Source: Borreliella chilensis
GTDB lineage: Bacteria > Spirochaetota > Spirochaetia > Borreliales > Borreliaceae
DNA length: 64,000 nucleotides
Direction: 5' to 3'
Assembly: GCA_000808095.1 (NCBI GenBank)
Contig: CP009910.1
Span: 186,001-250,000 of the forward strand
Shown here one piece after another: positions 1 to 8,709 of this stretch. The notes beneath the pieces are model-generated. The model was not told where the DNA came from and did no database searches. It saw nothing but the letters and a program-made list of their open reading frames with translations. The position numbers and the translations under genes are program-made. Each line of letters begins with the position of its first letter. Position 1 is the stretch's first letter.

Positions 1-6
1 ATAAAA

Positions 7-252
7 ATGCTAGTATTGTCAAGAAAAGTAAATGAAAGTATTAAAATAAATTCTAATATTGAAGTTTTAATATTAGAGATAAAAAAAGATACTGTTAAAA
101 TAGCAATTAAGGCTCCTGAAAACATCAAGATATTTAGATCTGAAATTTATGAATTTATTATAGAAGAAAATAAAAAATCAATACTGAAAGACAAGTACAA
201 TATAAGCAAAATTAAAAATCTATTCAATCATTATTTTAAGAATGAAAATTAA
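7..252 (+). CDS. csrA: CsrA carbon storage regulator
   Basis: CsrA is a small dimeric RNA-binding protein that blocks or alters translation by binding GGA motifs in mRNA leaders. The 81-residue product opens with the family signature [12 protein letters not shown], followed by the beta-strand core and [13 protein letters not shown]. It is longer than the usual 60-70 residues because of a basic C-terminal tail. In Borrelia, as known from the literature, csrA lies just after the flagellar assembly factor fliW, which would be upstream of this window; FliW-CsrA antagonism controls flagellin. Its 3' end overlaps the convergent tsaB by 17 nt. Only 6 nt of upstream sequence is visible, so promoter and ribosome site cannot be judged. 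Confidence 0.96.
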   Translation: MLVLSRKVNESIKINSNIEVLILEIKKDTVKIAIKAPENIKIFRSEIYEFIIEENKKSILKDKYNISKIKNLFNHYFKNEN

Positions 253-889
253 GCTCTGCATCACTCGGCCTTATATAAAAAGGCCCCGATAAAATATCAT
301 CGCTTTTATGATTTTTTAAGTATTTAGCTATCCCAAGTTCTGTCAAAATTCTTCCAAAAGAATTTAAATCTTCAATTATTTTAAATTTATAATTGGATTC
401 TTTACAAACACTCTCAAGATTGTTCCCAATAAGCACTGAATTTGGATCAACCTGACTTAAATATTCAAACAAATCTTCCCTAGAAACACACAAAACCTTT
501 CCTATCAATTTGAAATTTTCATAACGCCCAATAAAATATTTACCGGCAGTAAAGGCTAAAACAATTACACTAGAATTGTTTTTAACTGAATTTGCAAAAA
601 CATCTAATGTAGAAATATTGACAAAAGGAATAGAAAGACCCAGGGCAAGACCTTTGACGAAACTCAGACTAATCCTAAGACCGGTAAAAGAACCTGGTCC
701 ACAAGAATTTACAATTAATTCAATTTGATTAAGATCAATGTTATTTTTAAATACAAAATCACTGAAAATTTTTGGAACACTAAAATTAAAATTTGATTTA
801 GGTTCCACCAATGAAAAATTTTTATTGTTCACTTTGCAATGAACTATTAAGGCTTTATATGAATATTCAAATGCAAGCGCATTAACCAT
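236..889 (-). CDS. tsaB: TsaB-like tRNA t6A synthesis protein
   Basis: TsaB (YeaZ) is the inactive ASKHA-fold partner of TsaD in making N6-threonylcarbamoyladenosine on ANN-decoding tRNAs. The 217-residue protein shows the family signature [25 protein letters not shown] near residues 61-85. The ATG at 889 lies inside the 3' end of the upstream tsaE (8-nt overlap), so the two are translationally coupled. The 3' end overlaps csrA from the other strand. TsaE next door belongs to the same pathway, which supports the call. Confidence 0.9.
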   Translation of the reverse strand: MVNALAFEYSYKALIVHCKVNNKNFSLVEPKSNFNFSVPKIFSDFVFKNNIDLNQIELIVNSCGPGSFTGLRISLSFVKGLALGLSIPFVNISTLDVFANSVKNNSSVIVLAFTAGKYFIGRYENFKLIGKVLCVSREDLFEYLSQVDPNSVLIGNNLESVCKESNYKFKIIEDLNSFGRILTELGIAKYLKNHKSDDILSGPFYIRPSDAELNFHS

Positions 890-1295
890 TAAATTCTATA
901 ACCCTGCCTGAATCAACTATTTTAAAATTTAAAGAAAATAGTCTATCTTTTGGAATAATATCGTAAACAATTTTAGGCCATTCAATAGCAATAATTGAAT
1001 CAAGATCCATAAATATTTCTTCCCCCCCAATAAGCTCAAATTCTTCCAAAGAAGACAACCTATATAAATCAATATGATAAAACTTAAAATCTACAAAGTC
1101 ATAAACACTAACAATATTATAAGTTGGACTTGTAAAATAAGAAATTCCAAGATTAAGGGCAAGCCCCTTTAAAAAGCTAGTTTTTCCAGATCCCATATCA
1201 CCACTTAATGCAAATATCTTACTAATTGGTAAAGGAGAAAAAAAAGATTTGGAAAAATTTGTCATTTTCTTTTCTGATTTAAATTCTAAAATCAA
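882..1295 (-). CDS. tsaE: TsaE-like ATPase of the t6A complex
   Basis: TsaE (YjeE) is the P-loop ATPase that cycles the TsaB-TsaD complex in tRNA t6A formation. The 137-residue product carries a Walker A motif GDMGSGKTSFLKGLA near residue 32, the family motif SPTYNIVSVY, and IDLYRLSS followed by AIEWPKI. The start is a TTG at 1295 that overlaps the stop of the upstream ORF; an AAGG lies about 9 nt upstream. A second in-frame start (ATG at 1265) has only a weak ribosome site, so the TTG is preferred. Confidence 0.9.
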   Translation of the reverse strand: MILEFKSEKKMTNFSKSFFSPLPISKIFALSGDMGSGKTSFLKGLALNLGISYFTSPTYNIVSVYDFVDFKFYHIDLYRLSSLEEFELIGGEEIFMDLDSIIAIEWPKIVYDIIPKDRLFSLNFKIVDSGRVIEFNG

Positions 1296-1552
1296 GGAAG
1301 TTTACCTTTAAACTCCAAATCAATTACAAGTCTTTTAATCGCAACCATTAACTTTAAAACGGGATAATTTAAAAGATCTAAAAAATCAATAGTGATATGC
1401 TTTTCCCCCAAAGGTGTAGCCTCAATTACAAACTTTACTTTTTTGGTTTCTAGAATATCATTATACTTATAAACAACATCAGCAAAATACACATTTCTAT
1501 AATAAATAAAACTATCTTGCTTCTCAATATTATCAAGAGAAATAAGCTGCAC
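1292..1552 (-). CDS. Small conserved protein of unknown function
   Basis: This 86-residue protein has no family that I recognise. It has no signal peptide, no long hydrophobic segment and no cysteines, so it is probably cytoplasmic. The start is GTG at 1552, with AAGGA about 8 nt upstream. It overlaps tsaE by 4 nt and so heads the small minus-strand operon ORF-tsaE-tsaB, which suggests, without proving, a role linked to tRNA modification or simple co-transcription. Confidence 0.75.
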   Translation of the reverse strand: MQLISLDNIEKQDSFIYYRNVYFADVVYKYNDILETKKVKFVIEATPLGEKHITIDFLDLLNYPVLKLMVAIKRLVIDLEFKGKLP

Positions 1553-1734
1553 AATAATAATCCTTAAAATAAATTAAACTCCCAAAAAGCCAACATAAGA
1601 ACATTTTTATTTAGCGCTATTTTTCAAGATGGAATTTTTATTCTTAACCTTTGAATTGCTTTTTAGCTATCATTGACTAAAAAATATTCAAATTCCCAAT
1701 TTTAATGAGATGTCGCAAAAAAATAACTCTAATT

Positions 1735-1765
1735 CTTAAAAATTAAACCTCCCAGGAGTTTTTTT
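1735..1765 (-). terminator. Possible terminator after rplT
   Basis: Read on the minus strand, a short GC-containing hairpin (AACTC-CTGG-GAGGTT type, with one bulge) starts right after the rplT stop and is followed by TAATTTTT. The stem is short and imperfect, so this is a plausible end for the infC-rpmI-rplT transcript rather than a certain one. Confidence 0.42.
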
Positions 1766-2113
1766 CTATTTTCTTATTTCTAAAACAACTTTTTTGAAAG
1801 CTTCAACATCTTCAATTGCCAAATTAGACAAAATCTTTCTATTAATCTTTATATTAGACTTCGACAAACCCTCAATAAATCTTGAATAACTAACCCCGAT
1901 ATCACTTAAAGCAGCTGAAATCCTTGAAATCCATAAACGTCTAAAATCTCTCTTTCTAGCTTTTCTATCTCTTGTGGCATACATCATACCTTTTCTCAAA
2001 GTATCCTTAGCCTTTTTGTAATTGCTCTTTTTTGTACCCCAAAAACCTTTTGTCTTTTTTAAAATTCGCTTACGCCTTGCAACATGCACTGTGCCATTCT
2101 TAACTCTAGCCAT
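1766..2113 (-). CDS. rplT: 50S ribosomal protein L20
   Basis: L20 binds 23S rRNA early in large-subunit assembly and in many bacteria also represses its own operon. The 115-residue basic protein shows the typical start MARVKNGTVHVARRKRILK, then KKTKGFWGTKKSNYKKAKD and RDRKARKRDFRRLWI. Length is normal for the family. It is the last gene of infC-rpmI-rplT, lying 20 nt after rpmI, with a possible terminator just downstream. Confidence 0.98.
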   Translation of the reverse strand: MARVKNGTVHVARRKRILKKTKGFWGTKKSNYKKAKDTLRKGMMYATRDRKARKRDFRRLWISRISAALSDIGVSYSRFIEGLSKSNIKINRKILSNLAIEDVEAFKKVVLEIRK

Positions 2114-2133
2114 ATCTATCTCCTAAAATTATT

Positions 2134-2334
2134 TTAACCATAAGGTAATAAAGTTTTAATTCTTTTAACTTCAAAACAAGAAAGATTGCCTGATTTTCTT
2201 AAATTTCTCTTACGCTTAGAAGATTTTTTTGTCAAAATATGCCTTAAATTTTGTTTTTTATGCTTAACCTTACCATTTACAGTAAAAGAATATCTTTTTT
2301 TTGCACTTTTACGTGTTTTCATCTTATTTGCCAT
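2134..2334 (-). CDS. rpmI: 50S ribosomal protein L35
   Basis: L35 is a small, strongly basic large-subunit protein. The 66-residue product begins [18 protein letters not shown] and contains the family block [17 protein letters not shown] in a form typical of L35. It sits between infC and rplT, with 18-20 nt gaps on each side, in the conserved bacterial order. A plus-strand ORF across it is a shadow. Confidence 0.97.
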   Translation of the reverse strand: MANKMKTRKSAKKRYSFTVNGKVKHKKQNLRHILTKKSSKRKRNLRKSGNLSCFEVKRIKTLLPYG

Positions 2335-2352
2335 TTTTATCCCCTTTAATAT

Positions 2353-2913
2353 TTATTTTTTAAACTTAGGCGCAACAATCAAAAACATTGTCTTGCCTTC
2401 CATTTTAGCCGCAGACTCCAAAACATAATTTGTATCCCCTACTTTCTCAAGAATACTATTTAAAATACCATACCCCAAATATGTATGAGCAAGTTCGCGC
2501 CCTCTAAACCTTATTGTAACTTTAACTTTATTTCCATCTTTGAGAAAACTTAAAATGTTTTTTGATTTAAAATCAAGGTCATGAGCATCTATCTTAGGTT
2601 GCATTCTAACTTCTTTAAGTTTAATTATCTTTTGATTTTTCTTTTGCTCTTTTTGACGCTTTTCTTGATGGAATTTATATTTTCCATAATCAATAATCTT
2701 ACAAACCGGGGGAGACACATTAGGAGAAACTTCAACTAAATCAAGTTCAGCTTCTTTTGCTTTTCTAATAGCATCTTCAATCAATAAAACCTCTTGTGTT
2801 CCATTTTCAAAAATAACTCTTACCTCACGAGCTTTAATTCTGTAATTAATTTTCAATTCCTTGTCACTTGATCTGGACCTATCCCTATCTCTATTGGCAT
2901 TTCTATTTATCAT
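2353..2913 (-). CDS. infC: Translation initiation factor IF-3
   Basis: IF-3 keeps 30S subunits free and proofreads start-codon pairing. The 186-residue protein has the N-terminal domain motif [13 protein letters not shown], the linker rich in K/E, and the C-terminal domain with [14 protein letters not shown] short Arg/Asp-rich N-terminal tail ([10 protein letters not shown]) precedes the domain. The ATG at 2913 is directly preceded in frame by TAG, so it is the most upstream start possible. The AGGAG lies about 14 nt before it, further than usual. Many bacteria use a rare start codon for infC; here a plain ATG appears. Confidence 0.96.
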   Translation of the reverse strand: MINRNANRDRDRSRSSDKELKINYRIKAREVRVIFENGTQEVLLIEDAIRKAKEAELDLVEVSPNVSPPVCKIIDYGKYKFHQEKRQKEQKKNQKIIKLKEVRMQPKIDAHDLDFKSKNILSFLKDGNKVKVTIRFRGRELAHTYLGYGILNSILEKVGDTNYVLESAAKMEGKTMFLIVAPKFKK

Positions 2914-2944
2914 CTAAAAAATATATACTCCTAAATCAATTAAT

Positions 2945-2977
2945 AATGTATATTAATACTTAATTTTAATATACATT
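2945..2977. repeat. 12-bp perfect inverted repeat in divergent intergenic region
   Basis: AATGTATATTAA (2945-2956) and TTAATATACATT (2966-2977) are exact reverse complements separated by 9 nt. They lie between infC (minus) and the membrane-protein gene starting near 3060 (plus). The element could be an operator for a dimeric regulator or a stem-loop in the infC leader. The region is AT-rich, but a 12-bp perfect match with a short loop is well above what I see elsewhere. Confidence 0.6.
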
Positions 2978-3059
2978 CACTAAAAAGTAAATTCTAAGAA
3001 AAATGTTTAGGAAAAGCAATACAATAAATATTAAATTAAACAAGTTTTTAGTCTATTGA

Positions 3060-3752
3060 TTGATTAAAAACATGTTTAAAAGTAAAATTATACTTACAAT
3101 GAGTTTATTTTTATTAACAAGTTTACCGATAGTATTAAAAATTTATATGAATACTCAGTTAAAGCAAACAAAACCAAAAAACACCCAAGCTCATGCTTTA
3201 ATAATATTTTTTGCAATAACAATTTTTGCTTTTCTTTATTTAACTCAAGAATTTATCCTATACAGACCATTTGAATTAAATTACACATCAAGAGTAAATT
3301 TGGGAATTTCAATATTCATCAAAGATCACTTATACTACTATATATTCCCTTTATTAATATTTATATTTTTTTTTACTCTAAACGAAAATTCTCCATTTAA
3401 AAAAAATTTAACAATTCTTACATATTTCGCATTTGGACTAACATTTTCCAAAAACTTGGAAATAGTAATTTTAAATAGCAAAATTTTTGGAATCTACGAA
3501 TATATTGAATTGCCAATACTTAATGCAATAGAATTAATACTATCAGCTGTAATCTTTGAAAAGAAAATTAAAAAATGCCAAAACTGCTCAACAAAAGAAT
3601 ACAAAATGATTTTTTTGCCTATCCTATTATTAGGATTATTTATTGCAACTTTAAAAACATTAATTCTAATCAATATGAGCATTTATGCTTTAATAATATT
3701 TGCATTAGTTTTATTATCTATTGCAATAAATAATAAACATACCAGGAAATAA
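3060..3752 (+). CDS. Polytopic membrane protein of unknown function
   Basis: I do not recognise a family. The 230-residue product has about seven hydrophobic segments (roughly residues 12-28, 47-65, 93-113, 118-138, 148-165, 183-203 and 206-225), so it is an inner-membrane protein. The first possible start is TTG at 3060; an ATG follows at 3072 and gives a product 4 residues shorter. Neither has a good ribosome site. A two-cysteine patch CQNCS occurs near residue 173. The next gene begins 1 nt after its stop and encodes a lipoprotein, so the pair is likely co-transcribed. Confidence 0.75.
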   Translation: MIKNMFKSKIILTMSLFLLTSLPIVLKIYMNTQLKQTKPKNTQAHALIIFFAITIFAFLYLTQEFILYRPFELNYTSRVNLGISIFIKDHLYYYIFPLLIFIFFFTLNENSPFKKNLTILTYFAFGLTFSKNLEIVILNSKIFGIYEYIELPILNAIELILSAVIFEKKIKKCQNCSTKEYKMIFLPILLLGLFIATLKTLILINMSIYALIIFALVLLSIAINNKHTRK

Positions 3753-3753
3753 A

Positions 3754-4494
3754 ATGCCCAGCCCAAAAACGCTTACTATAATAGCGATGTTATCGATTTT
3801 AACACAAGGATGCAAAAAATCTTCAATCATTGAAAAACAATTTAATTACGCAATAATTTTCTCAGACGCAACTGAATATTTTTTTGAAATCCAAAAAACT
3901 CCATTCATAAAAAACGAAATACTGTTTATAAATGACAAAAATTTAGAAATTGCAAAAGACAGACTTGAAACAACAAAGAAAATACTATTAACCCACAAAT
4001 CTAATAATGAAATACTAAATACCACAAGACTTAAAGAAAAAATTTTTCATTTATCAAAAATAAAATTTTCTCTAAAAAAATCTATTGATTTCTTGCTTAA
4101 CGAAAACCCTACAAATCTCCAAAAAACATTACTATTGAGAGACAAATCCTTAAATAATGAAGACCTTGAATACTTGGAAAAAAAGGGTAAAGAAAAAAAT
4201 GTTAATATTACGCTAATAAACGAAAGAAACATATCCTACATAAAAACATTAATTACTCCTGAAATAGAAACAATAATATTATTCTCCTTAAGGGATAATA
4301 ATATTATTTTGAAAAAAATCTCAAATTCGCCTTTTTTCAAAAATATAAAATTTATATTAATTGGTAATACAAGAAAAGACCTGAACATTATTAAGCTAAA
4401 ATACGCAATCACTCTTAAAGAATTTGATTTGATAAAAATAGTAAAAGATATTGAAAAAAATTTTCAATACGAATTTAGTATTTACAAGCAATAA
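3754..4494 (+). CDS. Putative lipoprotein of unknown function
   Basis: The 246-residue protein has a short hydrophobic leader (residues 5-16) ending in a relaxed spirochaetal lipobox ILTQGC, with Cys20 as the predicted lipid-modified residue. The mature part is rich in Lys, Asn and Ile and contains alternating strands and helices. I see no catalytic motif. The start ATG has AGGAAA about 6 nt upstream and lies directly after the membrane protein, so the two probably act together at the envelope. Convergent to tatD, with only 48 nt and no clear terminator between. Confidence 0.75.
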   Translation: MPSPKTLTIIAMLSILTQGCKKSSIIEKQFNYAIIFSDATEYFFEIQKTPFIKNEILFINDKNLEIAKDRLETTKKILLTHKSNNEILNTTRLKEKIFHLSKIKFSLKKSIDFLLNENPTNLQKTLLLRDKSLNNEDLEYLEKKGKEKNVNITLINERNISYIKTLITPEIETIILFSLRDNNIILKKISNSPFFKNIKFILIGNTRKDLNIIKLKYAITLKEFDLIKIVKDIEKNFQYEFSIYKQ

Positions 4495-4542
4495 GTACAA
4501 CTAATAATAAAACGTGTAAATAAATAATTATAAATGAACAGC

Positions 4543-5349
4543 TTAATGCAATAATAAATCTTTAAAGCTATTGTAAAGAGCAAGAGTAACATCATCAACA
4601 GAGCAATTTTTAATCCTTGCAATCTCAAGACACACATATCCTAAAAACAACGGTGAATTTATTTTACCTCTTAATGGCACTGGAGCTAAAAAAGGACTGT
4701 CCGTTTCTATTAAAAGATCATTGGTATTTAATTTCCCAACAACAGTCCTTAAAGATTCTGAATTTCTAAAAGTTATATTGCCTGAAAAAGAAACTTTAAA
4801 TCCTAAATCAATAAATTTTTTAGCACACTCATAAGTTCCCGAATAGCAATGCAATATACCTCTATTCAAAAAATTTAAAGACCTTACAATATTATAAGCA
4901 TCATCATAGGCATCTCTTATGTGTAAAATAACTGGCTTTTTATATTTACTAGCCAAATATAACTGCTCTTCAAACATTTTAATTTGGAATTTCTTGTTAT
5001 CTGCTTTGAAATAATCAAGACCTATCTCACCAACAGCAATAATATCCTCACTAATTAAAATTTTTTCAAGCTGATTAATATCATCTTTAAAATTATCATC
5101 TAAATTTAAGGGATGAATACCCGCTGTTAAAAACACATTAGAATAAGCGCTTAAAAGATTTTTTCTATTATTAAAATCATTAGGATGCAAACCAACGTCA
5201 ATAAAATAAGAAAAGCCGTTTTTAAAACACTCGCTAATAATACAATTAACATCCAAAGATCTTCTCTTTAATTCATAAAAATGAACATGGGTATCTATTA
5301 ATTTATCAAAAAAAATAGATTTTTCAGTTTCAAGCAAGCAGTCCATCAT
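4543..5349 (-). CDS. tatD: TatD-family metal-dependent hydrolase
   Basis: TatD proteins are amidohydrolase-fold metal-dependent deoxyribonucleases. The 268-residue product has the metal-binding set in order: DTHVHF near residue 19, GEIGLDY, PVILHIRDA, GILHCYSG and LIETDSPFLAP. Two adjacent ATG codons are possible starts, and the first overlaps the end of the upstream TPR gene (4-nt overlap), so the genes are coupled. Substrate in Borrelia is not shown by sequence; nuclease activity is inferred from the family. Confidence 0.92.
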   Translation of the reverse strand: MMDCLLETEKSIFFDKLIDTHVHFYELKRRSLDVNCIISECFKNGFSYFIDVGLHPNDFNNRKNLLSAYSNVFLTAGIHPLNLDDNFKDDINQLEKILISEDIIAVGEIGLDYFKADNKKFQIKMFEEQLYLASKYKKPVILHIRDAYDDAYNIVRSLNFLNRGILHCYSGTYECAKKFIDLGFKVSFSGNITFRNSESLRTVVGKLNTNDLLIETDSPFLAPVPLRGKINSPLFLGYVCLEIARIKNCSVDDVTLALYNSFKDLLLH

Positions 5350-6485
5350 TCCATTTTTTTCCTAAGAACTGAAAGGTAATCAATAATAGCAACATTTCTC
5401 ATGCCAAGATGTAAAAAGCTTGATAAAATATCAATAGCGTTTCCAATCTGCCCCAATGCTTCATAACATTCGGCAGCACTAACATATAATGTTGAATTTT
5501 TAGGGTTGTTTTTAATTAAACTTTTAATAGCTATTAATGCTTCTTCATATTTACCTTGTTCCTTTTGAAGAAGCGCAAGTCCAAGTATAGCAAACATATC
5601 AAAATCAACATCAAGGGCTTTTTTATAATAAATTTGAGAATTTTCATAATCATTCAAATATCGATACGCATCTCCTACTCTTGTAAGAACCAAATTGTTT
5701 TTTGGATCTTTTTCAATAATATTAAGCCAATATTTTAAAGCCTCTTTATATTCCTTATTCCCCCTGTAACAATCAGCAAGTCCAAAAATAGCATAAAAAT
5801 TGCTAGGCGAAATTTCTAAAGCTTTTTTAAAAAAATAAATTCCTCTGGTAAATTCCTTTAACTTACGATAACAATTACCAATTGAAGTTAATACTCGAAC
5901 ATCAACTTTAGATTGATTTAATTCATACATTTTAAGCCAATACTTTAAAGCCTCCTTATATTCTTTAAAGTCGTAATACAGATGGCCAATACCTACAAGC
6001 GCATAATCATTCTCAGGCATTAATTCCATTACCTTAAGATAAGTTTGCTTGGATTTTTGAAAATTTTTTAACTTCCTATAAGATGAAGCAACTCTTGTCA
6101 AAACCGTTATATTCTCAGAGTCATATTTTAAATACTCTTCCCATACATCTGTAGCTTTTTTGTAATTATCCAAATTTCTATAACAATCTCCAAGTCCAAA
6201 AAGAGCATAATTATTGCTTGGATGCTTTACAAGACATCTTTGATAATAAACTATTGCTTTATCGTAGTTATTCTTCTTCCTTTCAACGTCGCCAAGTCCA
6301 ACAAGAGCATAATTATTCTCATTATCCTTTTCAAGGATATCAGAAAATAAACTTTCTGCCTCAGAAAGCCTTTCTTCTTTGATTAACTGATACCCTCTTT
6401 TTGATTTCTCAGTGACATCAAGAAGCTGATCATCAGAAATGCTTGAAAGATCTCCCAAATCATCCAAAAATTTTTCATTCAACAT
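5346..6485 (-). CDS. Tetratricopeptide repeat protein
   Basis: The 379-residue product is built almost entirely of TPR units of 34-38 residues, about ten in a row from residue 33, each with the pattern YALVGLGDxYRxLxxYxxAxxYW. There is no signal peptide, so it should be a cytoplasmic scaffold. A strong AAGGGG ribosome site precedes the ATG. It is followed by tatD with a 4-nt overlap. The partner proteins cannot be told from the sequence. Confidence 0.88.
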   Translation of the reverse strand: MLNEKFLDDLGDLSSISDDQLLDVTEKSKRGYQLIKEERLSEAESLFSDILEKDNENNYALVGLGDVERKKNNYDKAIVYYQRCLVKHPSNNYALFGLGDCYRNLDNYKKATDVWEEYLKYDSENITVLTRVASSYRKLKNFQKSKQTYLKVMELMPENDYALVGIGHLYYDFKEYKEALKYWLKMYELNQSKVDVRVLTSIGNCYRKLKEFTRGIYFFKKALEISPSNFYAIFGLADCYRGNKEYKEALKYWLNIIEKDPKNNLVLTRVGDAYRYLNDYENSQIYYKKALDVDFDMFAILGLALLQKEQGKYEEALIAIKSLIKNNPKNSTLYVSAAECYEALGQIGNAIDILSSFLHLGMRNVAIIDYLSVLRKKME

Positions 6486-6794
6486 AAATACCCCTTTTAA
6501 ATCGGTTTATCAAAGATATAACTTTAACCATCTTGAACACACCACAAATAAATAATACGTAAAGCTCAATTTAGATACAAATACAACAAAACCGAATGCA
6601 ACTTTAATATCCAACTTAATAACATTCATTATATAAAAAAACATGAAAAAAATATAATTTATTCCATAAAAACAGCTTTTAAAAAACTGTTGAAATAAAA
6701 CATAAAAAAGCGTCCTAATGCAAAACTTGATAAAAGTCTAACAAAAAAAATTAAAATTAATATAAACTATTACTATCTTTCAGGAGAAATCATA
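6486..6794. other. Divergent intergenic region upstream of prfA
   Basis: This 309-nt AT-rich stretch separates the minus-strand TPR gene from prfA and must hold both promoters. I see a TTGATA at 6727-6732 but no convincing -10 at proper spacing, and a short AACAG/CTGTT inverted repeat near 6675-6695. An AGGAG at 6782-6786 serves prfA. I find no ORF or RNA gene in it. Confidence 0.6.
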
Positions 6795-7868
6795 ATGCTT
6801 TTAGAAAAATTAAATTCAGCAACAAGTAAGATTAAATCGATAGAAGAAAAATTGCAAGATGCAAATCTAATTAAAAATCAAAAAGAGTATTCGAAAATAA
6901 TAAAAGAATACACATATTTAGAAAAAATAAATACTAAAAAAATTGAATACGAAAAAATATTAAGTCAGATTAATGATAACAAAAGCATCTTAGAAAAAGA
7001 AGAGCAACAGGAAATGAAAGAACTAATCAAACAAGAAATCATTGATCTGAGTAAAAAAAAAGAAGAGCTTGAGCATCAAATAAAAATGCTACTATTGCCT
7101 CAAGATGAAAATGATAGTAAAAATATAATAATTGAAATTAGAGCTGGAACAGGTGGAGAAGAAGCTGCTCTTTTTGCAAATAATCTATATAGTATGTATA
7201 TAAAATATTCAGAGAAAAAAAAATGGAAAACAGAAATTATAAACTTCAATGAAACAGAACTTGGGGGATTTAAAGAGGTAATCTTTGAAATTAAAGGAAA
7301 AGATGTCTTTAAAAAATTAAAATACGAAAGTGGTGTTCATAGAGTGCAAAGAATCCCTGTAACAGAATCTAACGGAAGACTTCAAACCTCAGCTGCCACA
7401 GTGGCAGTACTACCTAATATTGAAGAAACTGAAATTGATATTAATGAAAAAGATTTAAGAATTGATGTTTATAGATCATCTGGAGCTGGTGGACAACACG
7501 TCAACACAACCGATTCTGCAGTCAGAATAACACATCTGCCAACAGGAATTGTTGTACAGTGCCAAAACGAAAGAAGCCAGCATAAAAACAAAGATCAAGC
7601 AATGAAAATACTAAGAGCAAGACTTTATGAATTTGAAGATTCCAAAAAACAAGAACAAAGATCAAACAATAGAAAACAACAAGTTGGCTCAGGAGATAGA
7701 TCTGAAAGAATTAGAACCTATAATTTTCCTCAAAATAGAATAACAGATCATAGAGCAAACATTACTCTTCATAAGCTAGAAGAATTTATGCAAGGAGAAC
7801 TCGATTCGCTTCTTGATCCTTTGGCAATAGAGCTCCAAGAACAAACATTAAAAAATAACAACATATAA
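6795..7868 (+). CDS. prfA: Peptide chain release factor 1
   Basis: RF1 reads UAA and UAG and triggers peptide release in the ribosome. The 357-residue protein has the codon-recognition PVT motif ([10 protein letters not shown]), which marks RF1 rather than RF2 (SPF), and the catalytic GGQ at residues 232-234 in [10 protein letters not shown]. An AGGAG sits 8 nt before the ATG. The next gene, prmC, methylates the GGQ glutamine, which matches the usual prfA-prmC pairing. Confidence 0.98.
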   Translation: MLLEKLNSATSKIKSIEEKLQDANLIKNQKEYSKIIKEYTYLEKINTKKIEYEKILSQINDNKSILEKEEQQEMKELIKQEIIDLSKKKEELEHQIKMLLLPQDENDSKNIIIEIRAGTGGEEAALFANNLYSMYIKYSEKKKWKTEIINFNETELGGFKEVIFEIKGKDVFKKLKYESGVHRVQRIPVTESNGRLQTSAATVAVLPNIEETEIDINEKDLRIDVYRSSGAGGQHVNTTDSAVRITHLPTGIVVQCQNERSQHKNKDQAMKILRARLYEFEDSKKQEQRSNNRKQQVGSGDRSERIRTYNFPQNRITDHRANITLHKLEEFMQGELDSLLDPLAIELQEQTLKNNNI

Positions 7869-7875
7869 TAGTAAA

Positions 7876-8709
7876 ATGAATATAAACGAAGTCATAAATT
7901 ATGCTAAAAGTAAAAATTTAGATACAATAGAATCACTACTAATACTTGAATTAATTTTAAAAACAAAAAAAGAGTTAATAATTGCAAATATAAAAAAAGA
8001 CTTAACAAAAAGAGAAAAAAAACTTTTTTTTGATCAAATAGATAAAATAGAAAAAGGAACTCCCATTCATTACATATTACAAAAGAAGGAATTTATGGGA
8101 ATTGAATTTATTCTAAACAAGCACGTCTTAATTCCAAGATTTGATACAGAATGCTTAGTAGAAGAAGCCTTAATTCAAATCCAACAAAATAGCTTGAAAA
8201 AAATATTAGACTTATGTTGCGGCAGCGGGTGCATAGGACTTTCTATTGCCCATTACACACAAAAAAAAGTAATACTCTCAGATATTTCAACAAAAGCTTT
8301 GCAAATAGTTGCAAAAAATACAAAAAAGCTTAAGCTTGAAAAATTTGTAGAAATACTATGCTCTGATTTGCTAGAATGTATAAAGGGAAAGCTCGATATA
8401 ATTATTACAAATCCCCCTTATTTAAACAAAAAAGAATTAGAAATGAAAAATAAAATCCTAAAAGAACCCACAAAAGCTCTTCTAGGATTTGGAAAAGACG
8501 GGCTTAAGATTTCTAAAAAAATACTAACGCAAGCAAAAGAAAAACTCAGCCCAAATGGATTGATAATAATAGAATCAGCTCCTTGGCAAATAAAAGGTTT
8601 AAGAGATTTTGCAAACAAAAAAGGATTTTTATATCTAAAAACCATTTATGATCTTGAAAACAGAGAAAGAGCACTAGTGTTAGGAAAAAGAAATGATACA
8701 AGCATATGA
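7876..8709 (+). CDS. prmC: Release factor glutamine N5-methyltransferase
   Basis: PrmC (HemK) uses S-adenosylmethionine to methylate the glutamine of the GGQ motif in release factors. The 277-residue product has the SAM motif ILDLCCGSGCIGLS and the substrate-binding NPPY at residues 179-182. It starts 7 nt after prfA, with little ribosome-site signal, suggesting coupling. Its 3' end overlaps rel by 17 nt. Confidence 0.95.
   Translation: MNINEVINYAKSKNLDTIESLLILELILKTKKELIIANIKKDLTKREKKLFFDQIDKIEKGTPIHYILQKKEFMGIEFILNKHVLIPRFDTECLVEEALIQIQQNSLKKILDLCCGSGCIGLSIAHYTQKKVILSDISTKALQIVAKNTKKLKLEKFVEILCSDLLECIKGKLDIIITNPPYLNKKELEMKNKILKEPTKALLGFGKDGLKISKKILTQAKEKLSPNGLIIIESAPWQIKGLRDFANKKGFLYLKTIYDLENRERALVLGKRNDTSI

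Noticed and set aside
267-285. Hairpin GGCCTT/AAGGCC as a csrA terminator
   Set aside because: It lies in the coding 3' end of tsaB and has no T-run on the plus strand, so termination is not supported.
2186-2428. 80-codon plus-strand ORF across rpmI and infC
   Set aside because: It is antisense to two clear ribosomal and initiation-factor genes and has no ribosome site.
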